IMG/VR virus record: IMGVR_UViG_3300042879_003023 | Span: 1-52,837 of that record | Origin: a virus | Strand: one strand, 5' to 3' | DNA length: 52,837 nt | In this document: piece by piece, positions 17,763 to 27,269 of the stretch | Numbering within the stretch: the first letter of the stretch is position 1 | Layout: every line of letters starts with the position of its first letter | The notes under the pieces: generated by a model | Told to the model about the DNA's origin: nothing | Databases searched by the model: none | The model's input: only the letters and a program-made list of their open reading frames with translations | Program-made: the position numbers and the translations under genes

Positions 17763-18671
17763 ATGGCACTTGGAACCTATGGTATAGTAAGACCCGCAGA
17801 TGTTTCACCTGAAGATGTGGAAATAATACTTCATTACACAGAATCAAGAGACGTTACAAATAATTTTGTATTAAAAAAATTAAACGCAGCAAGTATATTA
17901 ACACCTTATTTTCATAATGATAATACAGGTGGAAATGCCGATGTTGAAATATTGGGTGGTCTTTATAATTTAAAATTACCTGCTAGTGAATTTAACAAAT
18001 TAGGGATCTACACATTAATGATTAGACCTGCCGAAATTAGAACAACAATACTTGATTGTGGTGTTTTATCAGCATTACCAAACGTAAAGGGGATTGTTAT
18101 TGATATTAATCAAGTTCCATCACAATATAGAAATAAATTTGTAAATCAAGGACTTGTTGGATTTAGAATTGAATACTTAAATTCTGACGGAACAAAAATA
18201 CCAAACTTCTATAGAATTGTAACATCATCGTTTTATTGTGAACCTGTAACTTCAAATGAAGTTAATACGTCACAAAAGGCGATTAGATATAGATACATTG
18301 ATAACCCGACCGATTTATTGTTTTTAACATTATCGCCAAGTGCATCTCCGAGTAATAAGCCAACGGCAACACCATACATTGGGCAACCAAACCAAAATAT
18401 TATAGTCACAAATACTTTTTTTAATCCAATTACTATTGATATACAAATGGCTGAGCACGATTTAGATACAATTGCAATTGCTCTTTATGGTGATCAAACA
18501 AAAAGTATTGAAGATGGTATATATACTCTTTATGATAGTGGTGGTAATATTTACAAACAATATAACTTATTTGAAATTAGAGATAACTTTAATGAACTTC
18601 TTTATGAAGTTAGACAAGATAGAGGAACTAATACTGATTTCAGTAAAAACTTTACAAATATTATTACTTAA
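17763..18671 (+). CDS. tail structural protein, unknown
   Basis: The protein has 302 residues and starts after a 32-base gap with a TATTTATA element. An N-terminal beta domain (about 1-170, including a GLYNLKLPASEFNKLGIYTL segment) is followed by a Ser/Pro-rich linker (LSPSASPSNKPTATPYIGQP, about 196-215) and a mixed C-terminal domain ending in a helix. The linker suggests two independently folded parts. No signal peptide or membrane segment is present. Its stop overlaps the next ATG by one base, so it is co-translated with the 983-residue protein. Confidence 0.6.
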   Translation: MALGTYGIVRPADVSPEDVEIILHYTESRDVTNNFVLKKLNAASILTPYFHNDNTGGNADVEILGGLYNLKLPASEFNKLGIYTLMIRPAEIRTTILDCGVLSALPNVKGIVIDINQVPSQYRNKFVNQGLVGFRIEYLNSDGTKIPNFYRIVTSSFYCEPVTSNEVNTSQKAIRYRYIDNPTDLLFLTLSPSASPSNKPTATPYIGQPNQNIIVTNTFFNPITIDIQMAEHDLDTIAIALYGDQTKSIEDGIYTLYDSGGNIYKQYNLFEIRDNFNELLYEVRQDRGTNTDFSKNFTNIIT

Positions 18672-21622
18672 TGGCTAAGAAAAAATATTTTTACCCACCG
18701 GCACCTCCCGTAGGATCTGAAACACCATTTGGTAACATTGTTGGTTTACAAATAACCACGGGTGGAGGACTTACGCAAGGAAATTTTGAATTTACAACTT
18801 CAATATATGAAAAGGTAAATAGAAAGTTTGACCAAGGTATTTTTTCAAAAAAATATAATTTAGAAAATCTTGATATAAAAGATATTGAGCAAACAAAAAA
18901 AATTATACAAGAAAATTTTAAAGTATATCCAAACTTTGATATTTCACAAGTCACTAGTTTTACGGTTTATGGATCACTACAAAAAAGAATGTCGTCGTCT
19001 ATAACAAAAATAATAAATTATTTTCCAGCGGCTCTTGAAGTATATTCTAAAACATTATCACTAACCACAGGTTTAACTGCGACAAATATTATTTACGATT
19101 CTATTGAAGATTTAACAACTTTAGATGTTAATGCTGCGTTTGCAAGAAATCCATTTGAAATTGACTACACCGTAAATGCTTCAAGAAATTTACAAGTAAG
19201 ACCAATAAAAGTTTCAGGTTATAGAAATCTAACAGAACTTTATGAGGATTATTCATTATATATACAAAATTTAGATATTGAGTATCCGATACTTGATTTA
19301 GTTCCGACGGAAACGATGTCAGATGGTTTTATTAATATGACCGTTAAAGGTAATCCATTTTCAGGTGCATCCGCATCGACAAAAACATTAGTCATAAAAC
19401 CAAACAATTTAAAAACACAAGAAATATTTAATGGTAGTTTTGATGAAGTTGAAAAATTTTTATTGAACCTACAAACATCACCTAAATATACTGCAACTTT
19501 TAGTTATCCTGAATATGACTCAAATGGTGATTATATAACAATACAAAAGAATTTAACTTGGGCTTTAGATGGTTTGTGGAATTTAGATATTAGAACGACT
19601 GTTTTTGAAACATATCTTGACGACTTAAACAATGTTAGTGAAAATTTAGATGAATTTAAAACTAATCTAATATCAAGATTTTTGGTTACAGGTGCATTCA
19701 AAGAGTTCGACACACCTGACCAAAGAATGGAAAAGGTATTACAAATTTATGGAAGAAGTTTTGATGAAACAAAAAAGTTTATCGACGCTTTAGCTTATAT
19801 GAATTCAGTAAATTATATACCACAAAACGATATTCCATCACAACTACTTGTAAATTTAGCACAAACATTAGGGGTAAATACAAATATATCACCAATTAAT
19901 AATGAGGATCTTTTAAATTCTTTATTTCAAACATCGAACCAAAGAATTTATGAGGGACAAAGTCAAGAATCAACACCTGCTGAATTAAATTATCAATATT
20001 TTAGAAATGTGATATTAAATTCGGCATATATGTTCAAAACAAAAGGGACTAGACAATCCTTAGAATATATTATGCGTTTTATTGGTGCTCCTGAAGCATT
20101 AACAGAATTTAATGAAGTTATATACTTAGCGGATACTAAAGTGAATGTTGATGACTTTAATGAAAGGTTAGCTCAAATTTCTGGGGGTACCGTATATGTT
20201 GAAAAACCAACTTTAGACCCACAAAATACTTTTTCAATTTTAGGGGTTCAGTATACTGGATATACAACTGATGGTTCAGTTGAAACAAATTTATTTACTA
20301 AAAGTGATTATGGTATTTCTGATGATGGGTATCCAAAGACCCCTAAATCAAATGAAGATTTCTTTTTCCAAAAAGGATCTGGGTGGTTTGAAACATCACC
20401 GAAACAAAGATCACCACAAGAAGTCGATTTTGAAAACTCACAATTGGACCAAAATAACCCGTCTGTTGTCACAAAATTAAAACCATATAATTTTGGTCAA
20501 GATTATTTAGATAGATATAGAAAATTCCCATTTATGGAAGAAGGTTACACTATTACTAGGGTTGCCGACAACCAAAAATCTTGGCCTGTAACATCAACAG
20601 GAGTTAGAAAAACCAATTCAAATTTTAATGGAGTAAATTATACTGTTAGTGATGATAGGTTAGTAATAAATTCAAAAAATATTGAATTAAATGTCAATGT
20701 AGGTCAGGGATTAATATATGATGTTTGGGATATGTCTGTCAAATACAATTACCCAATACCAAATTCAGGACTTACATCACCATATCCATATCCTGGAAAT
20801 ATAGATTGGACATTTGTTAATCCAAAACCAAAAGAAAAAACATTTTTTGAATTTGCTCAATCCTTCTATAACAATCTAATCAATGTTAGAAATAGACAAA
20901 CAATAACAGATGGTAAAACAGGTGGTTATCCGGCATTACAATCAATTTATTGGAAATATTTAGAATCGGAAGAAACTGTTGGTATACCATCCAACAAGTT
21001 TACATATCAAAAAATGATCGACTATACGTTAGGGTTGGGTGATCATTGGCAAAGATTATTAGAACAAGTTGTACCAGCAACTACGTTATGGTTGACAGGT
21101 TCAAAAATGGATAACTCAATATTTCATAGACAAAAATTTGTTTGGAGAAGACAAAGAGGTTGTGTATTTATTCCTGTCGATTGTACACCTTGTGTGTTTA
21201 ACGGTCAAGTGTTTACGTATGATTGTATCGACCAAACATTAAGTTGTACTTTTGGTAAAGAGGTGTCATACTCAAAAACGTTAGTTAGTGCATTAAAACA
21301 ACTTTTATCTAATAATGGGTATACACAATACGAATGTGATTTAAATAGTATTGTTAGTACTTGGTATGTGGACTGTAGATTGGATAGTCAGATACTTGTC
21401 CAAGAACCATTCTACACAGGATATAGTTACAATGATTTCCCATCAAGTACACAAGTTAATACTGCAATAAACGAAAAGTTGGAAAAATTATATCAACACG
21501 GTTTAAATTATTATTTTGCCGGAAATAAATTAATCATTAGTAATTCGACTTGTTATGACGACTTTACAAATAAAACATTATATCTAAATATAGGTATAGA
21601 CATACAAATTAACTGTGGATAA
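18671..21622 (+). CDS. large baseplate-associated tail protein
   Basis: The protein has 983 residues. The N-terminus is Pro/Gly-rich (YFYPPAPPVGSETPFG). Around residue 450 there is a segment AYMFKTKGTRQSLEYIMRFIGAPEALTEF, which resembles the conserved core of P2 gpI-type tail-tip proteins ('KGT..sl..ll...G.p...~~E'), suggesting baseplate attachment. The C-terminal 130 residues are Cys-rich (CVFIPVDCTPCVFNG, YDCIDQTLSC and others), unusual for this otherwise Cys-poor protein. The junction with the next gene is TAATG. It is probably the last baseplate-bound protein before the adhesins begin; the exact role is inferred. Confidence 0.65.
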   Translation: MAKKKYFYPPAPPVGSETPFGNIVGLQITTGGGLTQGNFEFTTSIYEKVNRKFDQGIFSKKYNLENLDIKDIEQTKKIIQENFKVYPNFDISQVTSFTVYGSLQKRMSSSITKIINYFPAALEVYSKTLSLTTGLTATNIIYDSIEDLTTLDVNAAFARNPFEIDYTVNASRNLQVRPIKVSGYRNLTELYEDYSLYIQNLDIEYPILDLVPTETMSDGFINMTVKGNPFSGASASTKTLVIKPNNLKTQEIFNGSFDEVEKFLLNLQTSPKYTATFSYPEYDSNGDYITIQKNLTWALDGLWNLDIRTTVFETYLDDLNNVSENLDEFKTNLISRFLVTGAFKEFDTPDQRMEKVLQIYGRSFDETKKFIDALAYMNSVNYIPQNDIPSQLLVNLAQTLGVNTNISPINNEDLLNSLFQTSNQRIYEGQSQESTPAELNYQYFRNVILNSAYMFKTKGTRQSLEYIMRFIGAPEALTEFNEVIYLADTKVNVDDFNERLAQISGGTVYVEKPTLDPQNTFSILGVQYTGYTTDGSVETNLFTKSDYGISDDGYPKTPKSNEDFFFQKGSGWFETSPKQRSPQEVDFENSQLDQNNPSVVTKLKPYNFGQDYLDRYRKFPFMEEGYTITRVADNQKSWPVTSTGVRKTNSNFNGVNYTVSDDRLVINSKNIELNVNVGQGLIYDVWDMSVKYNYPIPNSGLTSPYPYPGNIDWTFVNPKPKEKTFFEFAQSFYNNLINVRNRQTITDGKTGGYPALQSIYWKYLESEETVGIPSNKFTYQKMIDYTLGLGDHWQRLLEQVVPATTLWLTGSKMDNSIFHRQKFVWRRQRGCVFIPVDCTPCVFNGQVFTYDCIDQTLSCTFGKEVSYSKTLVSALKQLLSNNGYTQYECDLNSIVSTWYVDCRLDSQILVQEPFYTGYSYNDFPSSTQVNTAINEKLEKLYQHGLNYYFAGNKLIISNSTCYDDFTNKTLYLNIGIDIQINCG

Positions 21623-23940
21623 TGGCGTGTATTAGTGGATTTACATTAGGTGGGTATTACAATTATATTGATTGTTGCGGATTAGTTCAAACAGGGTTAT
21701 CATCTGGTTTAGAAGATGTATGTGTTGATCAGGCTTATTCAGGAACTGCAATTGGTGTTTTATTAGATTCGGGTTCTACTTGTACCATAAGCTGTGATCA
21801 AGGACCATTAAGTTATAATTTTGAAGTTACAGGTATTTGCTCAGCTGCAACAGGATCCGTTATTATAAATGGATTTGGTGGTACTTTACCATACACATTA
21901 GACCCTGTAACACCACTTGGTAGTGGACTATCGACACAAACAGGTAACGGACCATTTACTTATACAGGACTAACAGGTGGTACTTATGTTTTTAGATTAA
22001 ACGATAGTTTAGGGTTACAAAATAATGAAATTTATTTTAATGTTAACATATCGAGTTGTTTTACCGCAACTGCTTATGATGTAACAGGAACAACCTGTGG
22101 AGATGAAAACGGTAGTGTTACAATAACTGCAACATCAACATCAAGTCCATATAATATTATATTATATCAAGACGGAGTATTTAACCAACTTCAAACTACA
22201 AATACATTACCTTATACTTTTACTAATTTACCAAGTGGAATATACTACGCCGAAATATATGACTACGGATACTCAACAGCAAAAACAGAAAATGTTGTAA
22301 TAAGTGCAAGTACAGGACCTGATTTTGGATTTTGGAAGGTTAGCACATCAAGTTGTGTGATTCCTGGTGGAAAATTAGCAGTCACCGGAGTAACAGGTAA
22401 CGCCCCTTTTACTTATCTATGGAGTAATGGTGCAACAACTCAGTTAATCACAGGACTTACAGAAGGAACATATTCTTGTACAGTAACAGATAGTTTAGGG
22501 TGTTCAACAACAAAAAGTGAAACTGTTAATGCTGCGGACCCATTAGGTGTTATTATGGAATCATCTGTAACACCATCTTGTTTTGCTTCTGATGGTTCTT
22601 TTACTTATACGATATCGGGAGGGACTAGACCACTTTATTTTTCTGCGTCAACAGGACAAGTTGGTTATACATTTGGTGATTCATTCACATTAACTGATTT
22701 AAGTAGTGGTTCATATAATGTTTATGTTAGGGACGCTAATTTTTGTCCATTAGAATTAAGTGCGTTTTTATCACCACAAAATGGTTTTAATGTTGTTGGA
22801 ACTGTAGTAACCAATTCTGAATGTAGTACTAACGATGGTAGTGTTTATGTTGAAATACAAGGGTTAGGTGGGTTTTATACTTATGCTTTATCTGGTCAAA
22901 ATACAAATACGGTTTATAGTAACATTAGTGAAAATCAATTTTATACTTTTAACAATTTAAGTAATGATACTTACTTACTTATAATTTCTGGATCAGGAAC
23001 TAATTGTTATTATTTTGAAAATGTTACAGTAAACTCACAACAAAAGTTTTCAGTAAGTGCATCAACAACGGGATCTACTTGTGGTGTTGATGATGGTAGT
23101 GTTACAATTAATGTTGGTAGTGGATACACAGGTGTTTTAGATTATGTCTTAAGTGATGGTCAATCAATTATTGATTATTCTTTTAGTTCATACACATTTA
23201 ATAACCTTTTACCTGGCGATTATACAATTTCTGTAACTGATCAAGAGGGTTGTACGGTATCTGAAGATTTTGTTATTACAACAACACCACAACTGGTTTG
23301 TTCTGTTAATACGACAGAATGCACTAATGGAAGTAATGGTGAAGCCGAAGTTATAATATTTCAAGGTGAACCAACATTCACATATGAATGGTCAAGTAAT
23401 GTACCTGGTGTACAAACAGGATCGACCGTTAGTGGATTAACTGCTGGAACATATAGTGTTTTAGTTGAAGATATTAATGGGTGTCAGAGTGTTCATAGAT
23501 TTGATATTAAATGTAATGGCGTTCTACTTACTAGCTATGAAATTGTTAGTTTATGTAGAAATAAATTTGAAACCACTACGGGAAATAAAAGAGGATTTTC
23601 TGAGATGTTAAATGAAGGTTTTGTTGATTTAACTTCGGGATATACTGATTGCTATTTTAGCTCGGCAACATTTAGTTGTGATATCACAATTAATGGATCG
23701 GCATTTACTCAAACATTCTATACCGCAACAACGTTAAATGACGTGCCACAAGACACATTATGGCAATCCACAATAGAAAATATATTATCATCAATTAGTG
23801 AAGTTGGAAGTTATTCTGTTGATGTGATAACAAACACAATACAAATAAATTCAAATTGTAATGGTGATTACGATCCGTTAGGTGGGTTACCGGTTTCAAT
23901 TGGTTTAAGTATTGTGTATGATATATATTGTTTAACTTAA
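21622..23940 (+). CDS. tail adhesin with tandem SprB-like repeats
   Basis: This 772-residue protein is built from about seven imperfect repeats of 75-90 residues (about 70-640). Each has a Cys near the start, a D/NGSV strand, an aromatic turn such as PFTYLWSNG, a LTxGTY strand and a closing VTDxxGC. This is the pattern of SprB repeats, known from the large Flavobacterium gliding adhesin SprB and related Bacteroidota surface proteins. In a phage it most likely forms a fibre shaft or receptor-binding part. The C-terminal 130 residues are a distinct domain (TSYEIVSLCRNKFETTTGNKR...). It follows the 983-residue protein with a one-base overlap. Confidence 0.75.
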   Translation: MACISGFTLGGYYNYIDCCGLVQTGLSSGLEDVCVDQAYSGTAIGVLLDSGSTCTISCDQGPLSYNFEVTGICSAATGSVIINGFGGTLPYTLDPVTPLGSGLSTQTGNGPFTYTGLTGGTYVFRLNDSLGLQNNEIYFNVNISSCFTATAYDVTGTTCGDENGSVTITATSTSSPYNIILYQDGVFNQLQTTNTLPYTFTNLPSGIYYAEIYDYGYSTAKTENVVISASTGPDFGFWKVSTSSCVIPGGKLAVTGVTGNAPFTYLWSNGATTQLITGLTEGTYSCTVTDSLGCSTTKSETVNAADPLGVIMESSVTPSCFASDGSFTYTISGGTRPLYFSASTGQVGYTFGDSFTLTDLSSGSYNVYVRDANFCPLELSAFLSPQNGFNVVGTVVTNSECSTNDGSVYVEIQGLGGFYTYALSGQNTNTVYSNISENQFYTFNNLSNDTYLLIISGSGTNCYYFENVTVNSQQKFSVSASTTGSTCGVDDGSVTINVGSGYTGVLDYVLSDGQSIIDYSFSSYTFNNLLPGDYTISVTDQEGCTVSEDFVITTTPQLVCSVNTTECTNGSNGEAEVIIFQGEPTFTYEWSSNVPGVQTGSTVSGLTAGTYSVLVEDINGCQSVHRFDIKCNGVLLTSYEIVSLCRNKFETTTGNKRGFSEMLNEGFVDLTSGYTDCYFSSATFSCDITINGSAFTQTFYTATTLNDVPQDTLWQSTIENILSSISEVGSYSVDVITNTIQINSNCNGDYDPLGGLPVSIGLSIVYDIYCLT

Positions 23941-23944
23941 TTTT

Positions 23945-24241
23945 ATGTCAACACAAGTAATAACAATATCGGGGGTTACTGGTGGTTCACCACCTTTATC
24001 TTTTTTTATTTGTGATGAAAATGGAAACAATTGTTCTTACATTGGGACAACAGGTGGGACATATACCGCATCTACATTTTATAGCACAGCAAATACATTA
24101 ATGGTTAAGGTTGTCGACTCAAACGGATGTGAGTATTTCACAATTATTTCTTGTCCATTTGATACTTGTATAATATTAACAGAAGATGGATTTGGATTAG
24201 AAACAGAAGATGGATTCACTCTTGTATTTTGTGATACTTAA
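23945..24241 (+). CDS. small fibre-associated protein, single repeat-type domain
   Basis: The protein has 98 residues. It begins with ITISGVTGGSPPLSFFICD, then NCSYIG, TLMVKVVDSNGCEYF, and resembles one isolated repeat-like domain with paired Cys. The same layout recurs in the genes at 24254 and 26963, so the three are paralogues. The C-terminus has a short internal duplication (TEDGFGLETEDGFTLVF). It may be a fibre tip or a capping module that can be exchanged between fibres. No catalytic motif is visible. Confidence 0.65.
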   Translation: MSTQVITISGVTGGSPPLSFFICDENGNNCSYIGTTGGTYTASTFYSTANTLMVKVVDSNGCEYFTIISCPFDTCIILTEDGFGLETEDGFTLVFCDT

Positions 24242-24242
24242 C

Positions 24243-24249
24243 TATTTAT
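24243..24249 (+). promoter_or_regulatory. TATTTAT element immediately before ATG
   Basis: TATTTAT starts one base after the preceding stop and ends only 4 bases before the ATG at 24254. If it is a -10 element, the mRNA would be nearly leaderless; otherwise it may act in translation. Confidence 0.25.
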
Positions 24250-24253
24250 TACT

Positions 24254-24691
24254 ATGATAATAGAAATTACAGGTGTCACTAGCGGACAATCACCTTATGA
24301 TATATTTTTATGTAATAGTGGAGGAACTTCCTGTTTTTTTATTTCAGGTAATACACAAATACCACCAAATATATACATAGATTCTGAAGATTATTTTCCT
24401 GGTGAAGAAAAATTACTACTTAGATTAATAGACACTAATGGGTGTATTCACGATGAAATACAAGATTGCTTACCAACACCTTGCTCCTGTTCTGAATATA
24501 TGGTTGTTTGGAATTCACCATCAATTGTTACATTTTCATACGATCCCTGTTGTCCGGGAGGACCAACGGTGACCGATACTGTGTTTTGGCCAAGCGGTTA
24601 TGTTTTTTCTGCATCCTCAGTACCAAATATTATTGTTGGATCACCAAAAGTTGTTGAAATTATAAAGAAAAATGATTTATGTCCTTGTTAA
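24254..24691 (+). CDS. small fibre-associated protein, paralogue
   Basis: The protein has 145 residues. The first 75 match the 23945 and 26963 gene products in layout (IEITGVTSGQSPYDIFLCN ... LLRLIDTNGCIHDEIQDC). They are followed by an extra Cys/Pro-rich 65-residue C-terminal part with PCSCSEYMVVW and DPCCPGGPTV. The extra part suggests domain shuffling. Its 3' end overlaps the oppositely oriented glycosyltransferase gene by 4 bases. Confidence 0.65.
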   Translation: MIIEITGVTSGQSPYDIFLCNSGGTSCFFISGNTQIPPNIYIDSEDYFPGEEKLLLRLIDTNGCIHDEIQDCLPTPCSCSEYMVVWNSPSIVTFSYDPCCPGGPTVTDTVFWPSGYVFSASSVPNIIVGSPKVVEIIKKNDLCPC

Positions 24692-25278
24692 ATTAATCTT
24701 TTAATTTTACCGTTAAGTATTAAATTTTCTATATAATTACTTTCCCATTCATCATCGTGTTCCTTTGGCTTTTTAAACGATCTATCAACCCAGTAATGAT
24801 GTTTACCACTTTTATCCTTTGAAAAATTATCAAAACCTATAATTGTTAGTTCATCATAAACATTATCCAATAACCATTTTATCATTAAAACACCACTCGA
24901 TGGTAATAAAACAGAAGGGTGTTCTTTTTTTGTTTCTTTTTGTATAATACTCCTTAATTCGTTATAATAAGATAAAGGTATTCTCCATAATTTTTCAGGT
25001 GCATAAGCAGGTTGACCCATTTCACCGTGAGTGTATATGACTTTATTTGGTCTTAAATCTTCATCTATGGGTAACATACCTCTACCAAAAGTTGACCATA
25101 TTGTTGTTTTGTAACCTGTATATTCTTCAAAACCTTTAATTGCACATTGGTTGAACCTCAATACCTCATCAAAAGAATCTATAATGTAACCAAGTTTTTC
25201 ATACATAACTGACGGACCATTACCAACCAAAATACAAGATTTGGTAATATCCAATTCTAATGGGTTTGATTTAACCAT
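24688..25278 (-). CDS. GT29 (sialyltransferase-like) glycosyltransferase
   Basis: This 196-residue protein is encoded against the tail genes. An N-terminal nucleotide-sugar motif ILVGNGPS (16-23), followed by IDSFDEVLRFN (33-43), corresponds to the L-sialylmotif. The segment LLPSSGVLMIKWLL ... ELTIIGFDNF (124-152) matches the S-motif, and HHYW (160-163) with a later HDDEWESNYI resembles the C-terminal catalytic His region. It is much shorter than animal enzymes but typical of bacterial GT29-type proteins. It probably adds a sugar, not necessarily sialic acid, to a phage or host glycan. Opposite orientation in the middle of the fibre genes suggests a separately acquired cargo gene. Confidence 0.78.
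   Translation of the reverse strand: MVKSNPLELDITKSCILVGNGPSVMYEKLGYIIDSFDEVLRFNQCAIKGFEEYTGYKTTIWSTFGRGMLPIDEDLRPNKVIYTHGEMGQPAYAPEKLWRIPLSYYNELRSIIQKETKKEHPSVLLPSSGVLMIKWLLDNVYDELTIIGFDNFSKDKSGKHHYWVDRSFKKPKEHDDEWESNYIENLILNGKIKRLI
24690..24708. terminator. A/T hairpin between convergent genes
   Basis: A 7-bp stem (24690-24696 with 24701-24707) and a TCTT loop sit at the junction of two convergent genes, with T or A runs on both sides. It is all A/T and therefore weak, but the position suits a bidirectional terminator. Confidence 0.3.
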
Positions 25279-25332
25279 AATTCAATTTTGTAAAAATAAT
25301 AATTAAAATATTTAATAAAATGAACTTTTAAT

Positions 25333-25340
25333 TATTTATA
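25333..25340. promoter_or_regulatory. TATTTATA element in divergent intergenic region
   Basis: The 81-base gap separates the glycosyltransferase gene (minus) from the fibre gene at 25360 (plus). TATTTATA is 19 bases from the plus-strand ATG, and on the minus strand the same bases read TATAAATA, the T4 late-promoter sequence, so it could serve either direction. Confidence 0.35.
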
Positions 25341-25359
25341 TAGTAAAGCAAATTCTTGA

Positions 25360-26961
25360 ATGGCAGATATTATTTTAAGTAGTTGTTGTTATACGCAACT
25401 TGTATATAGTGCAACTAGTTGGTCATACACGACAACACCATTATCGGCGTTTAACATTACTGGGGATACAAATATTCCTGACGGGTGTTATACTATTGTA
25501 ACTGGCGTTACGGCATTTGGACCATTTTCGTTTGATGGTACGGCAACTGTTATTACAGATTGTAGTGATCCTTCTTGTAGTGGATATTGTGGTCCTGAAG
25601 AATTTTGTATTTCGGTAAGTTTAAGTGCGTATACAGGTTATAATGGGACTTATTTAGTTAGTGGATCAACAAATGGGTATCCATATTGGCAAGGAGGAAC
25701 GACACCGGGTTATTTATATTTTAACAACACTAATTGGTGTTTAAGTACATCTATTAGTGGTAACTGTGATTTTTTTGGACCAAACCCAACAACATCACTT
25801 TTACCTGATTTAGACCCTACAGTATTAACAAGTGGTGTGTGCGTCACACCAACACCTGTTGTTGATCCTTGTTCGACATTGGATTTTGATGTTTTACTTG
25901 AGTGTTTGATACCTACACCTACGCCAACCCCTACGCCAACCCCTACGCCAACCCCTACACCTACTCCGACACCGACACCTGATCCTTGTTCAGGTTTTAC
26001 TGCGGATATTGTGGCTTTTGATATACCTACACCTACGCCAACCCCTACACCTACGCCAACCCCTACACCGACACCTACGGTGGTAATACCATCTGCAGAT
26101 ACGGTTACGTTTGTATTTGATAGTGGTTTGTTTGTTTGTACGACAGTTAAAGAACTTCTTGATTGTCAAGATGGAACATTATATTATGTTTCCGATGAAT
26201 TATCATTTAGTGGAACGCCAATTAGTGCTGGCACTACATTCCTTGTTATTTTCTATGGAAGTGCATCAAATCAGATACAATGTGTTACATACACACAAAA
26301 TGTTGGATCAACATCACCAAATAGAAGTGTGGTTGAAATATTAGATGTTTATACAGGTTGTACAGAATGTCCATTACCGACACCTACACCTACTCCGACG
26401 CCAACTCCGACGCCTACACCTACTCCGACGCCAACTCCGATTGTTTATCCGTCAGGAACTAGTTTTGTCTTTACATCTTGCACTGACAATTCAATGATCG
26501 TACAAACGACCTACCCACCAACAAATATTGTTGAAAATGATATATTAAAATCAATATCTGGTGGATGTTATACTTATGTTGGAAACTATGTTAATTATAT
26601 TCCACCTTCAGGATTTATAATTGCAAATGCGGATCTATTTACTGCAACAACCGCAACAACATATAGTAGTTGTATAAATTGTTTAAAAACTGAAGTTGTG
26701 AAATTACCATATGTTAAATGGGATGCTAAAGGTGAATACTCAGTTAGTTGTCCTGTTTGCGAATTAACTGATTTTGGTGGAAATATAACATTCTATACAT
26801 CATCTGCCGATACTTCAATACAAAGTGGAGTTTATATTTATGAGAATACAGGACTTACAACTCCAGTGTCTGTAACATATGTGAAATATAATAATAAAAT
26901 TTATGATGTTTCAGATGATGGTGAAATAAATGAATTTTGTACAGTAAACGATAATTGTTAA
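25360..26961 (+). CDS. tail fibre protein with three Pro-Thr repeat linkers
   Basis: The protein has 533 residues. Cys-containing beta domains (SSCCYTQLVYSATSWSY ..., SCSGYCGPEEFCISVSLS...) are separated by three (Pro-Thr)n stretches at residues about 185-207, 223-240 and 340-360. The stretches should form stiff, extended linkers, as in bacterial cell-surface proteins, and the repeated DNA makes them prone to length change. Between tracts 2 and 3 is a domain of about 100 residues (TVTFVFDSGLFVCTTVKELLD...), and the final 170 residues hold a further Cys-rich domain. It probably is a segmented fibre or adhesin. The start is the first ATG after a TATTTATA element. Confidence 0.7.
   Translation: MADIILSSCCYTQLVYSATSWSYTTTPLSAFNITGDTNIPDGCYTIVTGVTAFGPFSFDGTATVITDCSDPSCSGYCGPEEFCISVSLSAYTGYNGTYLVSGSTNGYPYWQGGTTPGYLYFNNTNWCLSTSISGNCDFFGPNPTTSLLPDLDPTVLTSGVCVTPTPVVDPCSTLDFDVLLECLIPTPTPTPTPTPTPTPTPTPTPTPDPCSGFTADIVAFDIPTPTPTPTPTPTPTPTPTVVIPSADTVTFVFDSGLFVCTTVKELLDCQDGTLYYVSDELSFSGTPISAGTTFLVIFYGSASNQIQCVTYTQNVGSTSPNRSVVEILDVYTGCTECPLPTPTPTPTPTPTPTPTPTPTPIVYPSGTSFVFTSCTDNSMIVQTTYPPTNIVENDILKSISGGCYTYVGNYVNYIPPSGFIIANADLFTATTATTYSSCINCLKTEVVKLPYVKWDAKGEYSVSCPVCELTDFGGNITFYTSSADTSIQSGVYIYENTGLTTPVSVTYVKYNNKIYDVSDDGEINEFCTVNDNC
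25912..26439 (+). repeat. three Pro-Thr coding minisatellite tracts
   Basis: Tracts at 25912-25980, 26026-26079 and 26377-26439 are built from 6- and 12-base units such as CCTACGCCAACC or CCTACTCCGACG. Synonymous codon alternation (CCT/CCA/CCG, ACG/ACC/ACA) differs between tracts: tracts 1 and 2 share one unit type and tract 3 uses another, which suggests separate expansions. Confidence 0.85.
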
Positions 26962-26962
26962 T

Positions 26963-27244
26963 ATGCCAACTTTAATTACCATAAATTCTGTAACATCAGG
27001 AACATCACCATACGATATTTGGGTGTGTGATACCTGTTTTGGTACTTGTCAATACGTTGCAACTACAACTACATTACCATATAGTTTTACATTGCCAACT
27101 GCATTTGAAACTTATATATCATACATTGTAAAAATTGTTGATGATAATGGTTGTGTAAACTGTCAAGATATGTCAACATATAAACAATTCCAGATAGGAA
27201 CATTGTTTGATTTTATGGACGGAGAACAATACAAATTCCAATAA
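26963..27244 (+). CDS. small fibre-associated protein, third paralogue
   Basis: The protein has 93 residues and starts one base after the previous stop. It shows the same layout as the gene products at 23945 and 24254: ITINSVTSGTSPYDIWVCDT, then CQYVATTTTLPYSF, then YIVKIVDDNGCVNCQDM. The C-terminus (YKQFQIGTLFDFMDGEQYKFQ) differs and may be an attachment segment. Three copies beside different fibre genes suggest a reusable tip, cap or chaperone-like module. No known family was recognised. Confidence 0.65.
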   Translation: MPTLITINSVTSGTSPYDIWVCDTCFGTCQYVATTTTLPYSFTLPTAFETYISYIVKIVDDNGCVNCQDMSTYKQFQIGTLFDFMDGEQYKFQ

Positions 27245-27250
27245 ACCTGA

Positions 27251-27262
27251 TATATATAAATA
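27251..27262 (+). promoter_or_regulatory. TATATATAAATA element before fibre gene
   Basis: An AT-rich element containing TATAAATA ends 7 bases before the ATG at 27270. It is followed by AAAAGGAA, one of the few Shine-Dalgarno-like purine runs in the window, 1-5 bases from the start, which is too close to be ideal. Confidence 0.35.
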
Positions 27263-27269
27263 AAAGGAA

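Noticed and set aside
25912-26439. CRISPR array
   Set aside because: The repeats are short, in frame and encode Pro-Thr; there are no unique spacers of even length and no cas genes.
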